Positions 1 to 7,218 of a DNA stretch of 13,741 bases are shown piece after piece. The notes under the pieces were generated by a model. That model saw only the letters and a program-made list of their open reading frames with translations, was not told where the DNA came from and ran no database searches. Both the position numbers and the translations under genes were made by a program. How positions within the stretch are numbered: position 1 is the stretch's first letter; every line of letters starts with the position of its first letter. The stretch is taken from the NCBI GenBank assembly GCA_964461295.1, contig CAYWTX010000279.1:1-13741 (forward strand). The letters are read 5' to 3'. This stretch comes from CAYWTX01 sp964461295. GTDB taxonomy: Bacteria; Planctomycetota; Phycisphaerae; SM23-33.

Positions 1-1415
1 AAGAACAGTTGCGGCACGATCTTGGCGTAGGCGACGGCGAGGTCCTGGCGTCCGTCGTTGTTGATCTCGCACGGCACGGCGGCGATGGCGTGGGGCTGCA
101 TCTTGTAGGGAAGCTCGCCGGCCTCGGCGGCGGTCTCGGCGAACTTGCCGCCGCCCTGGTTGATGAGCAGGACGCAGCCGTCGGAGGTCGCGACGGCGAC
201 GTCGAGCAGGCCGTCGGCGTCGAAGTCGCCGGCCTCGGCGGAGGCGGGGACCGCAAGCGCCGCGGCGCAGGCGACGGCAGGGGCCGCGTACTTGCCGGGG
301 GCCAGCGCCTTGTAGAACAGCGCGCCCTTGGCGAACGGTTGCACGATGTCGGGCAGGCCGTCGGCGTCGAAATCGGCGACGCAGCACGGCCCGGCGGCGC
401 CGAGCTTTGCGCCGGGCCAGTCGGCCGCGGGGGCAACGGGTGTCGCGGCGGCCTTGCCGTCGGCGGCGAAGGCGACCAGATGCGGCACGGCCGTCGTGGA
501 GGCGATCAGGCCGGCGCGTCCGCCGCAATCCAGCGTGGCGAGAGCGATGGTTTCGAGAGGGAGCGTAACCACCTGGTCGGCGATCTTGAGGCCCTTGCCG
601 TCGCAGAGGGCAAGGCCCATCTTGCCGTCGCCGGTGAAGTCGCCCGCGGCGCCGCAGCGGGACTTGGCCGACAGGCCGCTTGCCGCGGTGACATCCTCCA
701 GGGCGACGTCGGTTCCCGTCTTCTTCACGGCGAACATGCGGTCGCCGGCGTCGCTGAGCACCAGCAGCCGGGCGCCGTCCAGCACCAGGATTCCGTTCGC
801 TTTGCCTGGAACCTTCGGGCCGATGGCTTCCTTGCCCCACGCGGCGCCTGTGGCCACGGGAAAATCGGCTCGCGGGTCGGCGATGGCGTGCTCGAACGCC
901 TTCTCCAGCATGGCGTCGCTGCCGGCCCATACGGTCTTGAGGTCCAGCGTGTCGGCCGTGATGCGCAGAACCCCGTCGTCGCGGCGGACGAGGGCGAACC
1001 ATGCGTTCTCGGTGCAGCCGAGGAAGGTGGTGTCGACATGGAGGGCGCCCACCGGCTTGGCGTCGGCGTCGGCGGCGTCCTCCTTCTTGGCCGAGGAGAA
1101 GTCGCCGGCGAGCATGAGGGCCGGGATGATCTTGCGGTCGCCCACCGCCCGGCGGAACTCCTTGGTCACCTTCTCGTGGGTGGTGTCGAGCACGAGTTTG
1201 AGGTCGGCGGCGGGCTTGCCCTTGATGGCGCGGAGGACCTTGACGGTCGTGGCGCCGTCGTCGCCTGGGGAGCCAAGCTCCAGGCGGAGGATGACGTCGG
1301 ACTGACTGACGAGATCGACTGGGGTGAAGCTGGGGTTGATGAGGGCCAGCGCGAAGGGCGAGGCGGCGAGGACCGCCGCGGCGACGGTAAGGGCAAGTTT
1401 CCTGGTTGGCGTCAT
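1..1415 (-). CDS. Secreted FG-GAP/VCBS repeat protein (partial, C-terminus outside window)
   Basis: An open frame of about 471 codons starts at 1415 (ATG, preceded on the minus strand by AAGGAAC-type purine-rich sequence) and runs off the left edge without a stop. The N-terminus (MTPTRKLALTVAAAVLAASP...) is a Sec signal peptide with an Arg/Lys n-region and an Ala/Leu-rich core, so export is expected. From about residue 255 there are recurring Asp-rich, calcium-loop-like motifs typical of FG-GAP/VCBS blades: DFTGDGK (about 258), DFDADGLPDIV (about 347), DFDADGLLDVAV (about 395) and NNDGRQDLAVA (about 450). These normally build a beta-propeller. Residues about 30-250 resemble no enzyme I recognise. 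Family knowledge: such proteins are abundant in Planctomycetota and mostly uncharacterised; surface binding is a guess. It is transcribed divergently from the oxidoreductase at 1597. Confidence 0.85.
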   Translation of the reverse strand, partial: MTPTRKLALTVAAAVLAASPFALALINPSFTPVDLVSQSDVILRLELGSPGDDGATTVKVLRAIKGKPAADLKLVLDTTHEKVTKEFRRAVGDRKIIPALMLAGDFSSAKKEDAADADAKPVGALHVDTTFLGCTENAWFALVRRDDGVLRITADTLDLKTVWAGSDAMLEKAFEHAIADPRADFPVATGAAWGKEAIGPKVPGKANGILVLDGARLLVLSDAGDRMFAVKKTGTDVALEDVTAASGLSAKSRCGAAGDFTGDGKMGLALCDGKGLKIADQVVTLPLETIALATLDCGGRAGLIASTTAVPHLVAFAADGKAAATPVAPAADWPGAKLGAAGPCCVADFDADGLPDIVQPFAKGALFYKALAPGKYAAPAVACAAALAVPASAEAGDFDADGLLDVAVATSDGCVLLINQGGGKFAETAAEAGELPYKMQPHAIAAVPCEINNDGRQDLAVAYAKIVPQLF

Positions 1416-1471
1416 GGCTGTTCCTTGGTTCCTTTAGCGGTTAAACACGCGGACAATCGCGACGATTCGGC

Positions 1472-1507
1472 GGATCGGACGGATCGGACGGATCGGACGG
1501 ATCGGAC
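1472..1507. repeat. 9-bp tandem repeat, four perfect copies
   Basis: The unit GGATCGGAC is repeated four times head to tail (1472, 1481, 1490, 1499), followed by a decayed copy (AGATCACC). It lies in the 181 bp divergent spacer between the FG-GAP/VCBS gene and the oxidoreductase gene. Because 9 is a multiple of three, it reads as a repeated three-residue peptide (SDP or DRT) in spurious frames, but no real gene contains it. Confidence 0.9.
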
Positions 1508-1596
1508 AGATCACCGCCGGTTCGCTGTGGCATCTTGCTTTCACCGCGGCAGAGGATAGTCTTTCGCCTTCGTACATCCAACAAAGGAGAACCGGC

Positions 1597-2610
1597 ATGG
1601 CTGGCGAGAAGTGCGTTATCGTCGGGGCGGGAGGCATCTTCAAGGCTTGGATTGGCCCCCTCGCCAAGGAGAAGGTCGAGGTTGCGGCGATCGTGGACCT
1701 TCGCATTGAAGCCGCGCGGAAGCGGATCGAAGAGCACGGCCTGAAGGCCGAGGCGTCCACCGACCTGAAGGCGATGCTGGCCAGGCACAAGCCGCAGTTC
1801 GTGGCGGACCTCACCGTGCCGGAGGCCCACTGTGCGGCGACGACGACGGCGCTGAAGGCCGGCTTCCACGTCATCGGCGAGAAGCCGATGGCCTCGTCGA
1901 TGCCCGAGGCGCGGAAGATGGTGGCCGCGGCCGAGACGGCGAAGAAACTGTACATGGTGAGCCAGTCGCGGCGGTGGAACCCCAAGCACGACCAGGTGCG
2001 CCGGACGGTGACGGGCGGGAAGATCGGGCGGCTGACGACCATCAACTGCGACTTCTACATCGGGGCGCACTTCGGCGGCTTCCGCGACCAGATGCCCAGC
2101 CCGCTGATCCTGGACATGGCGATCCACCACTTCGACATGTGCCGGTACATGACGGGCGCCGAGCCGGCGGCCGTGTATGCCAAGGAGTTCAGCCCGGCGG
2201 GCTCGTGGTACAAGGGCGACGTGGCCGCGACGTGCGTCTTCGAGATGTCCGACGGCGTGGTGTTCACGTACCGCGGGAGTTGGTGCGCCGAGGGGTGCCA
2301 CACGAGCTGGGACGGCGACTGGCGGATCATCGGCGACAAGGGGACCCTGATCTACGCGGCGGGCGAGGAGCCGCGCGGCGAGGTGGTGGTGGGCAAGGAA
2401 GGTTTCATGCGGCCCAAGGCGCCGCTGAAAGTGGCGAAGAGCCCGATGAAGTTCACCGGCATGCACGGGGCGCTGCGCGAGATGCTCAAGTTCCTCCGCA
2501 CCGGCGAGAAGCCCCAGACCCAGTGCCACGACAACATCCGCTCGCTGGCGATGGTGTTCGCGGCCGTGGAATCGGCGAAGAAGGGCCGTCGCGTGGAGAT
2601 CAAGGCGTAG
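1597..2610 (+). CDS. Gfo/Idh/MocA-family NAD(P)-dependent oxidoreductase
   Basis: This 337-residue protein has the two-domain layout of sugar and inositol dehydrogenases. The N-terminal Rossmann fold begins with the dinucleotide loop GAGGIF (residues 10-15), with D34 after the second strand. The family hallmark EKPM lies at 95-98. The C-terminal alpha/beta domain carries DMAIHHFD (173-180). K96, D173 and H177 match the Lys/Asp/His triad of Bacillus inositol dehydrogenase, so it should be catalytically competent. It is probably cytoplasmic, as no signal peptide is seen. The start is well supported: AAAGGAGA at 1583-1590 sits 6 nt before the ATG. The substrate cannot be read from the sequence; a sugar, inositol or sugar-derived acid is likely. 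It seems to be a single-gene unit: it diverges from the gene at 1415 and is followed by two terminators. Confidence 0.93.
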   Translation: MAGEKCVIVGAGGIFKAWIGPLAKEKVEVAAIVDLRIEAARKRIEEHGLKAEASTDLKAMLARHKPQFVADLTVPEAHCAATTTALKAGFHVIGEKPMASSMPEARKMVAAAETAKKLYMVSQSRRWNPKHDQVRRTVTGGKIGRLTTINCDFYIGAHFGGFRDQMPSPLILDMAIHHFDMCRYMTGAEPAAVYAKEFSPAGSWYKGDVAATCVFEMSDGVVFTYRGSWCAEGCHTSWDGDWRIIGDKGTLIYAAGEEPRGEVVVGKEGFMRPKAPLKVAKSPMKFTGMHGALREMLKFLRTGEKPQTQCHDNIRSLAMVFAAVESAKKGRRVEIKA

Positions 2611-2644
2611 GCGGGGTTGAGCGATCTTGCGGGCCAGAGAAACT

Positions 2645-2667
2645 CCCGCTGGCCAGCGGGCTTTTTT
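2645..2667 (+). terminator. Intrinsic terminator downstream of the oxidoreductase gene
   Basis: CCCGCTGGCCAGCGGG (2645-2660) is a perfect 16-nt palindrome followed directly by CTTTTTT. It lies 34 nt after the oxidoreductase stop codon, where a rho-independent terminator is expected. Confidence 0.85.
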
Positions 2668-2718
2668 CAGAAGCTCGCGCCGGGGGGGCCTGACCCCTTG
2701 GGAGTCACGTTCTCCAAG

Positions 2719-2747
2719 AAAACTCCCGTCGGCCGGCGGGAGTTTTT
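2719..2747. terminator. Second, bidirectional intrinsic terminator
   Basis: AAAACTCCCG (2719-2728) pairs perfectly with CGGGAGTTTT (2737-2746) across an 8-nt loop. An A-tract precedes the stem and a T-tract follows it, so it can work in both directions. It resembles the terminator about 75 bp upstream (shared AACTCCCG...GGCC...CGGG core). It isolates the oxidoreductase from the promoter at 2775. Confidence 0.8.
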
Positions 2748-2774
2748 CGCGCCCAGGGGGCGCCGGGCGTGTGC

Positions 2775-2803
2775 TTGCGGGCGGGGCGGCGGGGGCGTAT
2801 CGT
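2775..2803 (+). promoter_or_regulatory. Sigma-70-type promoter for the aminopeptidase gene, predicting a leaderless mRNA
   Basis: A TTGCGG -35 box (2775-2780) is separated by exactly 17 bp from a TATCGT -10 box (2798-2803). The ATG is at 2812, only 8 nt past the -10 box, so transcription would start at or within 1-2 nt of the start codon. No Shine-Dalgarno sequence is present. The helicase gene at 12947 has the same arrangement. Confidence 0.55.
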
Positions 2804-2811
2804 TTGGCGCT

Positions 2812-3939
2812 ATGGCAGACCCGAGAAGAGCGAAGGAGTCTCCGTACGCGGCACGGCGGCGACGGCTGGCGGGCAAGTTGCGGCGGGCGAAGGTCGACGC
2901 CCTGCTCGTCACCAAGAGCGAGGATGTCCGCTACCTCAGCGGGTTCACCGGCGAGGACAGCTTCCTGCTCGTCGCGGGCGAATGGGCCTGCCTGCTGACC
3001 GACGGGCGGTTCGACGAGCAGGCCCGTGGGGAATGCGGCGACATCGACGTTCACGTACGGCGGGGGGCGATAAGCACGGCGGTCGGCGACGCCCTTAAGG
3101 GCCGCCGCGTGCGGCGGCTGGGCTTCCAGCCGGAGAACGTCACGCTGGTGCAGCACGACGCCATGGCGGCGGCGCTGAAGGGCAAGCGTCTGCGGCCGGT
3201 GAAGGACGCCGCGGCATCGGCGCGGATGGTGAAGGACGCGGCGGAGGTGGCGGCGATCGAGCGGGCGATCCGGATCGGCGAACGGGCGTTCGAGCAGATG
3301 CTGGCGGCGGGAGTGAAGGGCTGGGTGGGTCGCACGGAGCGCGAGCTGGCGGCGGAGTTGGAGTACCGGATGCGGCAGCACGGGGCGGAGGGTGCGTCGT
3401 TCGAGACGATCGTCGCGACGGGGGCGCACGGGTCGCTGCCGCACCACCGGCCTGGCGGGACGCGCGTGAAGGCGGGCGATGCGGTGCTGGTGGATTGGGG
3501 CGCCAAGGCGGACGGCTACTGCGGCGACTTGACGCGAGTGGTGTTCACCGGTAGAATCCCGCCGCAGTTGGGCGAGGTCTACGAAGTTGTGCGGCGTGCT
3601 CAGCAGGCAGGCATCGCGGCCGTGAAGGCGGGAGCGGGCCTTCGGCGGGTGGACGCCGCGGCGCGGGAAGTGATCGAGTCGGCCGGGTACGGCAAGGAGT
3701 GCCTGCACGGGCTGGGGCACGGCGTTGGGCTGGAGATTCACGAGGCCCCGTCGATGGGCAAGTTGGCCAAGGGCCGCCTGCGGTCGGGGATGGTGGTGAC
3801 CGTCGAGCCGGGCATTTACCTGCCTGGCGTCGGCGGCGTGCGGATCGAGGACGATGTGCTGGTGGCGGCGGAAGGCTGTCGCCGACTGTCGAGGATGTCA
3901 AGAGAAGCGTCCAGCTTCCAGCTACCAGCTTCCAGCTAG
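2812..3939 (+). CDS. pepP: Xaa-Pro aminopeptidase / M24 metallopeptidase (PepP/PepQ-like)
   Basis: This 375-residue enzyme would remove N-terminal residues preceding proline from peptides in the cytoplasm. A creatinase-type N-terminal domain (about 12-140, with YLSGFTGEDSFLL at 41-53) precedes the pita-bread catalytic domain. The five dinuclear-metal ligands are visible: D228 and D239 (VDWGAKADGYCGD), H303 (GHGVG), E332 (VEPG) and E346 (RIEDD). The frame stays open upstream to 2617, but that stretch crosses both terminators. ATG 2812 begins right after a promoter and gives the usual family length, so I chose it. The last nine or so residues (SSFQLPASS) are encoded by the heptad repeat that follows and are not family sequence. 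It heads an apparent operon with accB and accC, a common bacterial gene order. Confidence 0.92.
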   Translation: MADPRRAKESPYAARRRRLAGKLRRAKVDALLVTKSEDVRYLSGFTGEDSFLLVAGEWACLLTDGRFDEQARGECGDIDVHVRRGAISTAVGDALKGRRVRRLGFQPENVTLVQHDAMAAALKGKRLRPVKDAAASARMVKDAAEVAAIERAIRIGERAFEQMLAAGVKGWVGRTERELAAELEYRMRQHGAEGASFETIVATGAHGSLPHHRPGGTRVKAGDAVLVDWGAKADGYCGDLTRVVFTGRIPPQLGEVYEVVRRAQQAGIAAVKAGAGLRRVDAAAREVIESAGYGKECLHGLGHGVGLEIHEAPSMGKLAKGRLRSGMVVTVEPGIYLPGVGGVRIEDDVLVAAEGCRRLSRMSREASSFQLPASS

Positions 3940-4010
3940 AAGCCTCAGAGCGGCCGCCGCACGGGGCTTGCCGAGTTTGGCTGGCCGCTGGAAGCTGGCG
4001 GCTGGAAGCT
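3906..4010. repeat. Inverted heptad array element, copy 1 (hairpin-forming)
   Basis: The left arm is a run of 7-bp units: AGCGTCC, AGCTTCC, AGCTACC, AGCTTCC, AGCTAGA (3906-3940). After a spacer of about 35 nt, the right arm carries the complementary units TGGCCGC, TGGAAGC, TGGCGGC, TGGAAGC (3982-4009). Arms 3913-3944 and 3979-4010 are complementary at 26 of 32 positions, so the transcript can form a long hairpin. The element starts inside the aminopeptidase reading frame, supplies its stop codon and ends 18 nt before the accB start. The same family occurs at 5887-5978. Confidence 0.9.
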
Positions 4011-4028
4011 ACAGATAAGGGAAAGCCC

Positions 4029-4520
4029 ATGGCCCGAAAGGCAGCGAAGGGCGGAACTCGGGTCGCCAAGTCGGCGATTCTGGATGAGGTTCGCCAACTC
4101 GTGCAGCTCATGGTGGACCACGACCTGACGGAGATGGAAGTGGACGACGATGAGCGGCGGATCGCTCTGAAGCGTGGAGGCGCACCGGCAGCGTACATTC
4201 CCGGACCCGCGGCGTCCGTGCCCGTTGCCGCCGCTGCCGCAACGGCGCCGGCGCCCGCGGCAGAGCCGGCCGTCGAGACGCTGCTGGAGGTCCGCAGCCC
4301 GATGGTCGGCACGTTCTACGCCGCTCCCAGCCCCGAAAGCGGCCCCTATGTTCCCACCGGCGCCCGCGTCGACAACGACACGGTCGTCTGCATCATCGAG
4401 GCCATGAAGGTCATGAACGAGATCAAGGCAGACTGCCACGGCACCGTCGCGGAGGTCTGCGTCCGGAACGCGCAGCCGGTGGAGTACGGGCAGGTGCTCT
4501 TCCGCGTGCGGCCGGCATAG
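4029..4520 (+). CDS. accB: Acetyl-CoA carboxylase biotin carboxyl carrier protein
   Basis: A 163-residue BCCP that carries biotin between the biotin carboxylase and carboxyltransferase sites of acetyl-CoA carboxylase, the first step of fatty acid synthesis. An N-terminal region (about 15-50, ILDEVRQLVQLMVDHDLTEMEV) is followed by an Ala/Pro-rich mobile linker (about 52-80). The biotinyl domain (about 85-162) carries the biotinylation motif EAMKVMNE, with K127 as the acceptor. The family thumb, SPMVGTFYAAPSP, is at 90-102. The frame extends upstream through the heptad element and into the aminopeptidase gene, but ATG 4029 gives the standard N-terminus. A modest AAGGGA site lies just before it. 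accC follows after 14 nt, consistent with coupled expression. Confidence 0.95.
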   Translation: MARKAAKGGTRVAKSAILDEVRQLVQLMVDHDLTEMEVDDDERRIALKRGGAPAAYIPGPAASVPVAAAAATAPAPAAEPAVETLLEVRSPMVGTFYAAPSPESGPYVPTGARVDNDTVVCIIEAMKVMNEIKADCHGTVAEVCVRNAQPVEYGQVLFRVRPA

Positions 4521-4534
4521 GGGGGAAGGCGAAC

Positions 4535-5887
4535 ATGTTCACCCGCATCTTGATCGCGAATCGTGGCGAGGTGGCTCTCCGGATCATCCGCGCGTGCAAG
4601 GAACTCGGCGTCGAGACGGTTGCCGTCTACTCCGAGGCCGACCGCAACGCCAGTTACCTGCACCTGGCCGACGAGCGGATCTGCATCGGCGGGCCCGCGT
4701 CGGCCGACAGCTACCTGAACATTCCGCGGATCATCGCGGCCGCGGAGATCGCCGACGTGGAGGCGATTCACCCCGGATACGGTTTCCTGGCCGAGAACGC
4801 GCACTTCGCGGAGGTGTGCCGCGACTGCAAGATCGAGTTCATTGGTCCCGGCGTGGAGGCGATGCGGGTGCTGGGCGACAAGATCGCCGCCAAGGCGCTG
4901 GCCCGCAAGGTCAACGTGCCGACGGCGCCGTCCAGCGACGGGTCGGTGGAAACCGTGGACGCAGCCGTCGTCGTGGCCGAGAAGCTGGGCTACCCGGTGG
5001 CGCTGAAGGCGGCGGCGGGCGGCGGGGGACGCGGCATCCGCTTTGCCCACAACGAAGCCACGTTGCGATCCAGCTTCCGCCAGGCCCAGGCCGAGGCCGA
5101 GGCCGCGTTCAAAGACGGCCGGCTGTACATGGAGAAGTGCATCGAGGACTTCCGGCACATCGAGGTGCAACTCCTGGGCGATCGGGCGGGGAACATCGTG
5201 CACCTGTTCGAGCGCGAGTGCTCCGTGCAGCGCCGCCGTCAGAAGCTTATCGAGGAGACGCCGGCGCCGGGGCTGGCCCCGGCCGTGCGCGAGGCGATGT
5301 GCACCGCGGCGGTCCGCCTGGCGAAGGAAGTGGGCTACCACTCGGCCGGGACGGTCGAGTTCATGCTCGACCGGCAGGACCACTTCTACTTCCTGGAAGT
5401 CAACACGCGGATCCAGGTGGAGCACCCGGTGACGGAGATGGTGGTGGGGCTGGACCTGGTGGGGTGGCAGATCCGCATCGCGTCGGGGGAGAAGCTGAAC
5501 TTCAAGCAAAGCGACGTGAAACCCAGCGGCGCGGCCATCGAGTGCCGCATCAACGCGGAGGACCCGGAGCACAACTTCCGTCCCAGCCCGGGGCGGGTGG
5601 AGGCATTCGTGGCGCCGGGCGGCCTGGGGGTGCGGTGGGACTCGCACGTGTACCAGGGCTACGCGATCCCGCCGAACTACGACAGCCTCGTGGGCAAGCT
5701 GATCGTCCACCGGCCCACCCGCGACGAGGCGATCGCGACGGCCCGGCGGGCGCTGGAGGAGTTCGTGATCTACCCGACCAAGACGACCATCCCGTTGTGC
5801 AAGGAGGTCTTGGGGCATCCGAGGTTCCAGGCCGGCCAGTGGGATACGACCTATATCGAGCGGGAGATGCTGGCGCACCATAAGTAA
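4535..5887 (+). CDS. accC: Acetyl-CoA carboxylase, biotin carboxylase subunit
   Basis: A 450-residue ATP-grasp enzyme, the same length as typical AccC. It carboxylates the biotin on AccB using ATP and bicarbonate. The N-terminal domain starts FTRILIANRGEVALRI; the HPGYGFLAEN motif is at 79-88; the glycine-rich lid GGGGRG is at 162-167. Catalytic residues are present: E288, N290 and R292 in LEVNTRIQVEHP, R338 in ECRINAED, and the equivalent of E. coli K238 at K237. One oddity is QRRRQK at 232-237, where E. coli has QRRHQK: the histidine near the nucleotide is arginine (codon CGT). The start follows a GGGGGAAGG ribosome site and sits 14 nt after accB. The stop codon overlaps the first unit of the next heptad element. 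Confidence 0.96.
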   Translation: MFTRILIANRGEVALRIIRACKELGVETVAVYSEADRNASYLHLADERICIGGPASADSYLNIPRIIAAAEIADVEAIHPGYGFLAENAHFAEVCRDCKIEFIGPGVEAMRVLGDKIAAKALARKVNVPTAPSSDGSVETVDAAVVVAEKLGYPVALKAAAGGGGRGIRFAHNEATLRSSFRQAQAEAEAAFKDGRLYMEKCIEDFRHIEVQLLGDRAGNIVHLFERECSVQRRRQKLIEETPAPGLAPAVREAMCTAAVRLAKEVGYHSAGTVEFMLDRQDHFYFLEVNTRIQVEHPVTEMVVGLDLVGWQIRIASGEKLNFKQSDVKPSGAAIECRINAEDPEHNFRPSPGRVEAFVAPGGLGVRWDSHVYQGYAIPPNYDSLVGKLIVHRPTRDEAIATARRALEEFVIYPTKTTIPLCKEVLGHPRFQAGQWDTTYIEREMLAHHK

Positions 5888-5978
5888 GCTTCCAGCGGCC
5901 AGCTTCCAGCTTCCAGCAAGAGACCGAAGAGGTCCTTCCCGGTTCTCGCTGGTAGCTGGAAGCTGATAGCTGGCAGCT
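5887..5978. repeat. Inverted heptad array element, copy 2 (hairpin-forming)
   Basis: The left arm is AGCTTCC, AGCGGCC, AGCTTCC, AGCTTCC, AGCAAGA (5887-5921). The right arm is TGGTAGC, TGGAAGC, TGATAGC, TGGCAGC (5950-5977). Arms 5887-5921 and 5944-5978 are complementary at 29 of 35 positions, with a 22-nt centre that is itself partly self-complementary. The element shares its first base with the accC stop codon. It ends exactly where the pfp ribosome-binding site (AAAGGAG, 5979-5985) begins, so it is essentially the whole accC-pfp spacer. Confidence 0.92.
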
Positions 5979-5991
5979 AAAGGAGCAGGTA

Positions 5992-7218
5992 ATGGCGAAC
6001 GCGACAAGAGGCAACGCGATCATCGGACAATCCGGCGGGCCGACCGCCGTCATCAACCAGTCGCTGGTGGGCGTGGCCGAGCGGGCTCGCGAGTTCAAGG
6101 CCATCGGGCGCATCTTCGGAGCCCGGCACGGCGTCCGCGGGATCATCAACGAGAACTTCATCGACTTGCGGAAGGTCTCCAAGCCGCTGCTGGAACGCGT
6201 GGCGGCGACGCCCGCGGCCGCGCTGGGCTCCACCCGCGACAAGCCCGACGCGGAGTACTGCAAGAAGATCGTCGACGTGCTGGCTAAGAACGACGTGCGA
6301 TACTTCTTTTACATCGGCGGCAACGACTCGGCCGACACGGCCCGCATCGTGAACGATCTGTCGCGATCCGCCGGGTACGAGCTGCACACGTTTCACATTC
6401 CCAAGACGATCGACAACGACCTGAAAGTGACCGACCACTGCCCGGGTTACGGTTCGGCCGCCAAGTTCGTCGCCTCGGCGTTCATGGGCGACGACCGCGA
6501 CTCGGCGGCGCTGCCGGGCATCAAGATCAACGTGGTGATGGGCCGGCACGCGGGGTGGCTGACGGCCGCGTCGGCCCTGGGCAGGCAGGACGAGGTGGAC
6601 GGCCCGCACCTGGTGTACGTGCCGGAGACGCCGTTCTCGCTGGACAAGTTCATCGACGACGTGGGCAAGGTGTACGGCAAACTGGGCCGTTGCCAGATCG
6701 CCGTCTCCGAGGGGATCGCGGACGCCGACCACAAGCCAATCGCGGCGCTGCTGGCGGAGAAGCTGGGCCGGCAGGTAGAGCGGGATTCGCACGGCAACGT
6801 GCAGCTTTCGGGATCCGGCGCGCTGGGCGACTTCCTGGCCGACTACGTCAAGGCCGAACTGGGCACGCGGCTGGAAGGCAAGAAACTCCGCGTGCGGGCC
6901 GACACGTTCGGCTACCTCCAGCGCAGCTTCCCGGGCTTCGCCTCGCCGGTGGACGCCTCCGAGGCCCGATCGTGCGGGCATCAGGCGGTGGAATTGGCGA
7001 TGGCCGGCTTTGCCGACGGCTCGGTGGCGATGAAACGCGAGAAGGGGGCTCGCTACCGCGTGAGCTATTTCCGGGCCGAACTGAAGGACGTCGCCCGCGA
7101 GACGAAGGACATGCCGAGGGAATTCATCAACAAGGCCGGCAACGGCGTGACCGACAAGTTCGTGCAGTACGCCCTGCCGTTGACGGGCGGTCTGCCGGTG
7201 ATCGGGATTCTGCCGTAG
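5992..7218 (+). CDS. pfp: 6-phosphofructokinase, probably diphosphate-dependent
   Basis: A 408-residue phosphofructokinase-family protein that phosphorylates fructose 6-phosphate to fructose 1,6-bisphosphate in glycolysis. Motifs in order: GQSGGPTAVIN (12-22), IGGNDSADT (108-116), PKTIDND (137-143, with the catalytic TIDND), and MGRHAGWL (183-190). In this family the residue after GG(D/N), here D112, together with the lysine of PKTIDND, K138, marks PPi-dependent enzymes; ATP enzymes such as E. coli PfkA have glycine at both sites. A PPi donor, and therefore a reversible reaction, is thus inferred. AAAGGAG at 5979-5985 sits 6 nt before the ATG. It follows accC after a repeat-filled spacer and may be in the same transcript. 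Dependence on PPi is inferred, not shown. Confidence 0.92.
   Translation: MANATRGNAIIGQSGGPTAVINQSLVGVAERAREFKAIGRIFGARHGVRGIINENFIDLRKVSKPLLERVAATPAAALGSTRDKPDAEYCKKIVDVLAKNDVRYFFYIGGNDSADTARIVNDLSRSAGYELHTFHIPKTIDNDLKVTDHCPGYGSAAKFVASAFMGDDRDSAALPGIKINVVMGRHAGWLTAASALGRQDEVDGPHLVYVPETPFSLDKFIDDVGKVYGKLGRCQIAVSEGIADADHKPIAALLAEKLGRQVERDSHGNVQLSGSGALGDFLADYVKAELGTRLEGKKLRVRADTFGYLQRSFPGFASPVDASEARSCGHQAVELAMAGFADGSVAMKREKGARYRVSYFRAELKDVARETKDMPREFINKAGNGVTDKFVQYALPLTGGLPVIGILP

Noticed and set aside
9..1559. 516-codon plus-strand open frame across the FG-GAP/VCBS gene
   Set aside because: It is the complement of a frame with a signal peptide and clear FG-GAP/VCBS motifs; its own sequence is Gly/Arg-rich without domains and runs into the 9-bp repeat.
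2617..2811. N-terminal extension of the aminopeptidase
   Set aside because: It would be encoded across two intrinsic terminators and a promoter, and is absent from the family.
1441..3741. 766-codon minus-strand open frame opposite the oxidoreductase and aminopeptidase genes
   Set aside because: It is antisense to two clear enzymes, contains no recognisable domain and is dominated by Arg, Pro, His and Leu, as expected for high-GC shadow frames.
3906..5978. CRISPR array
   Set aside because: The repeat units are 7 bp, contiguous and inverted around a centre; there are no spacers of regular length and no cas genes.
4346..6007. 553-codon minus-strand open frame opposite accB-accC
   Set aside because: It is antisense to accC, one of the most conserved genes in the window, and has no domain. 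Its first residues are just the heptad repeat in translation.
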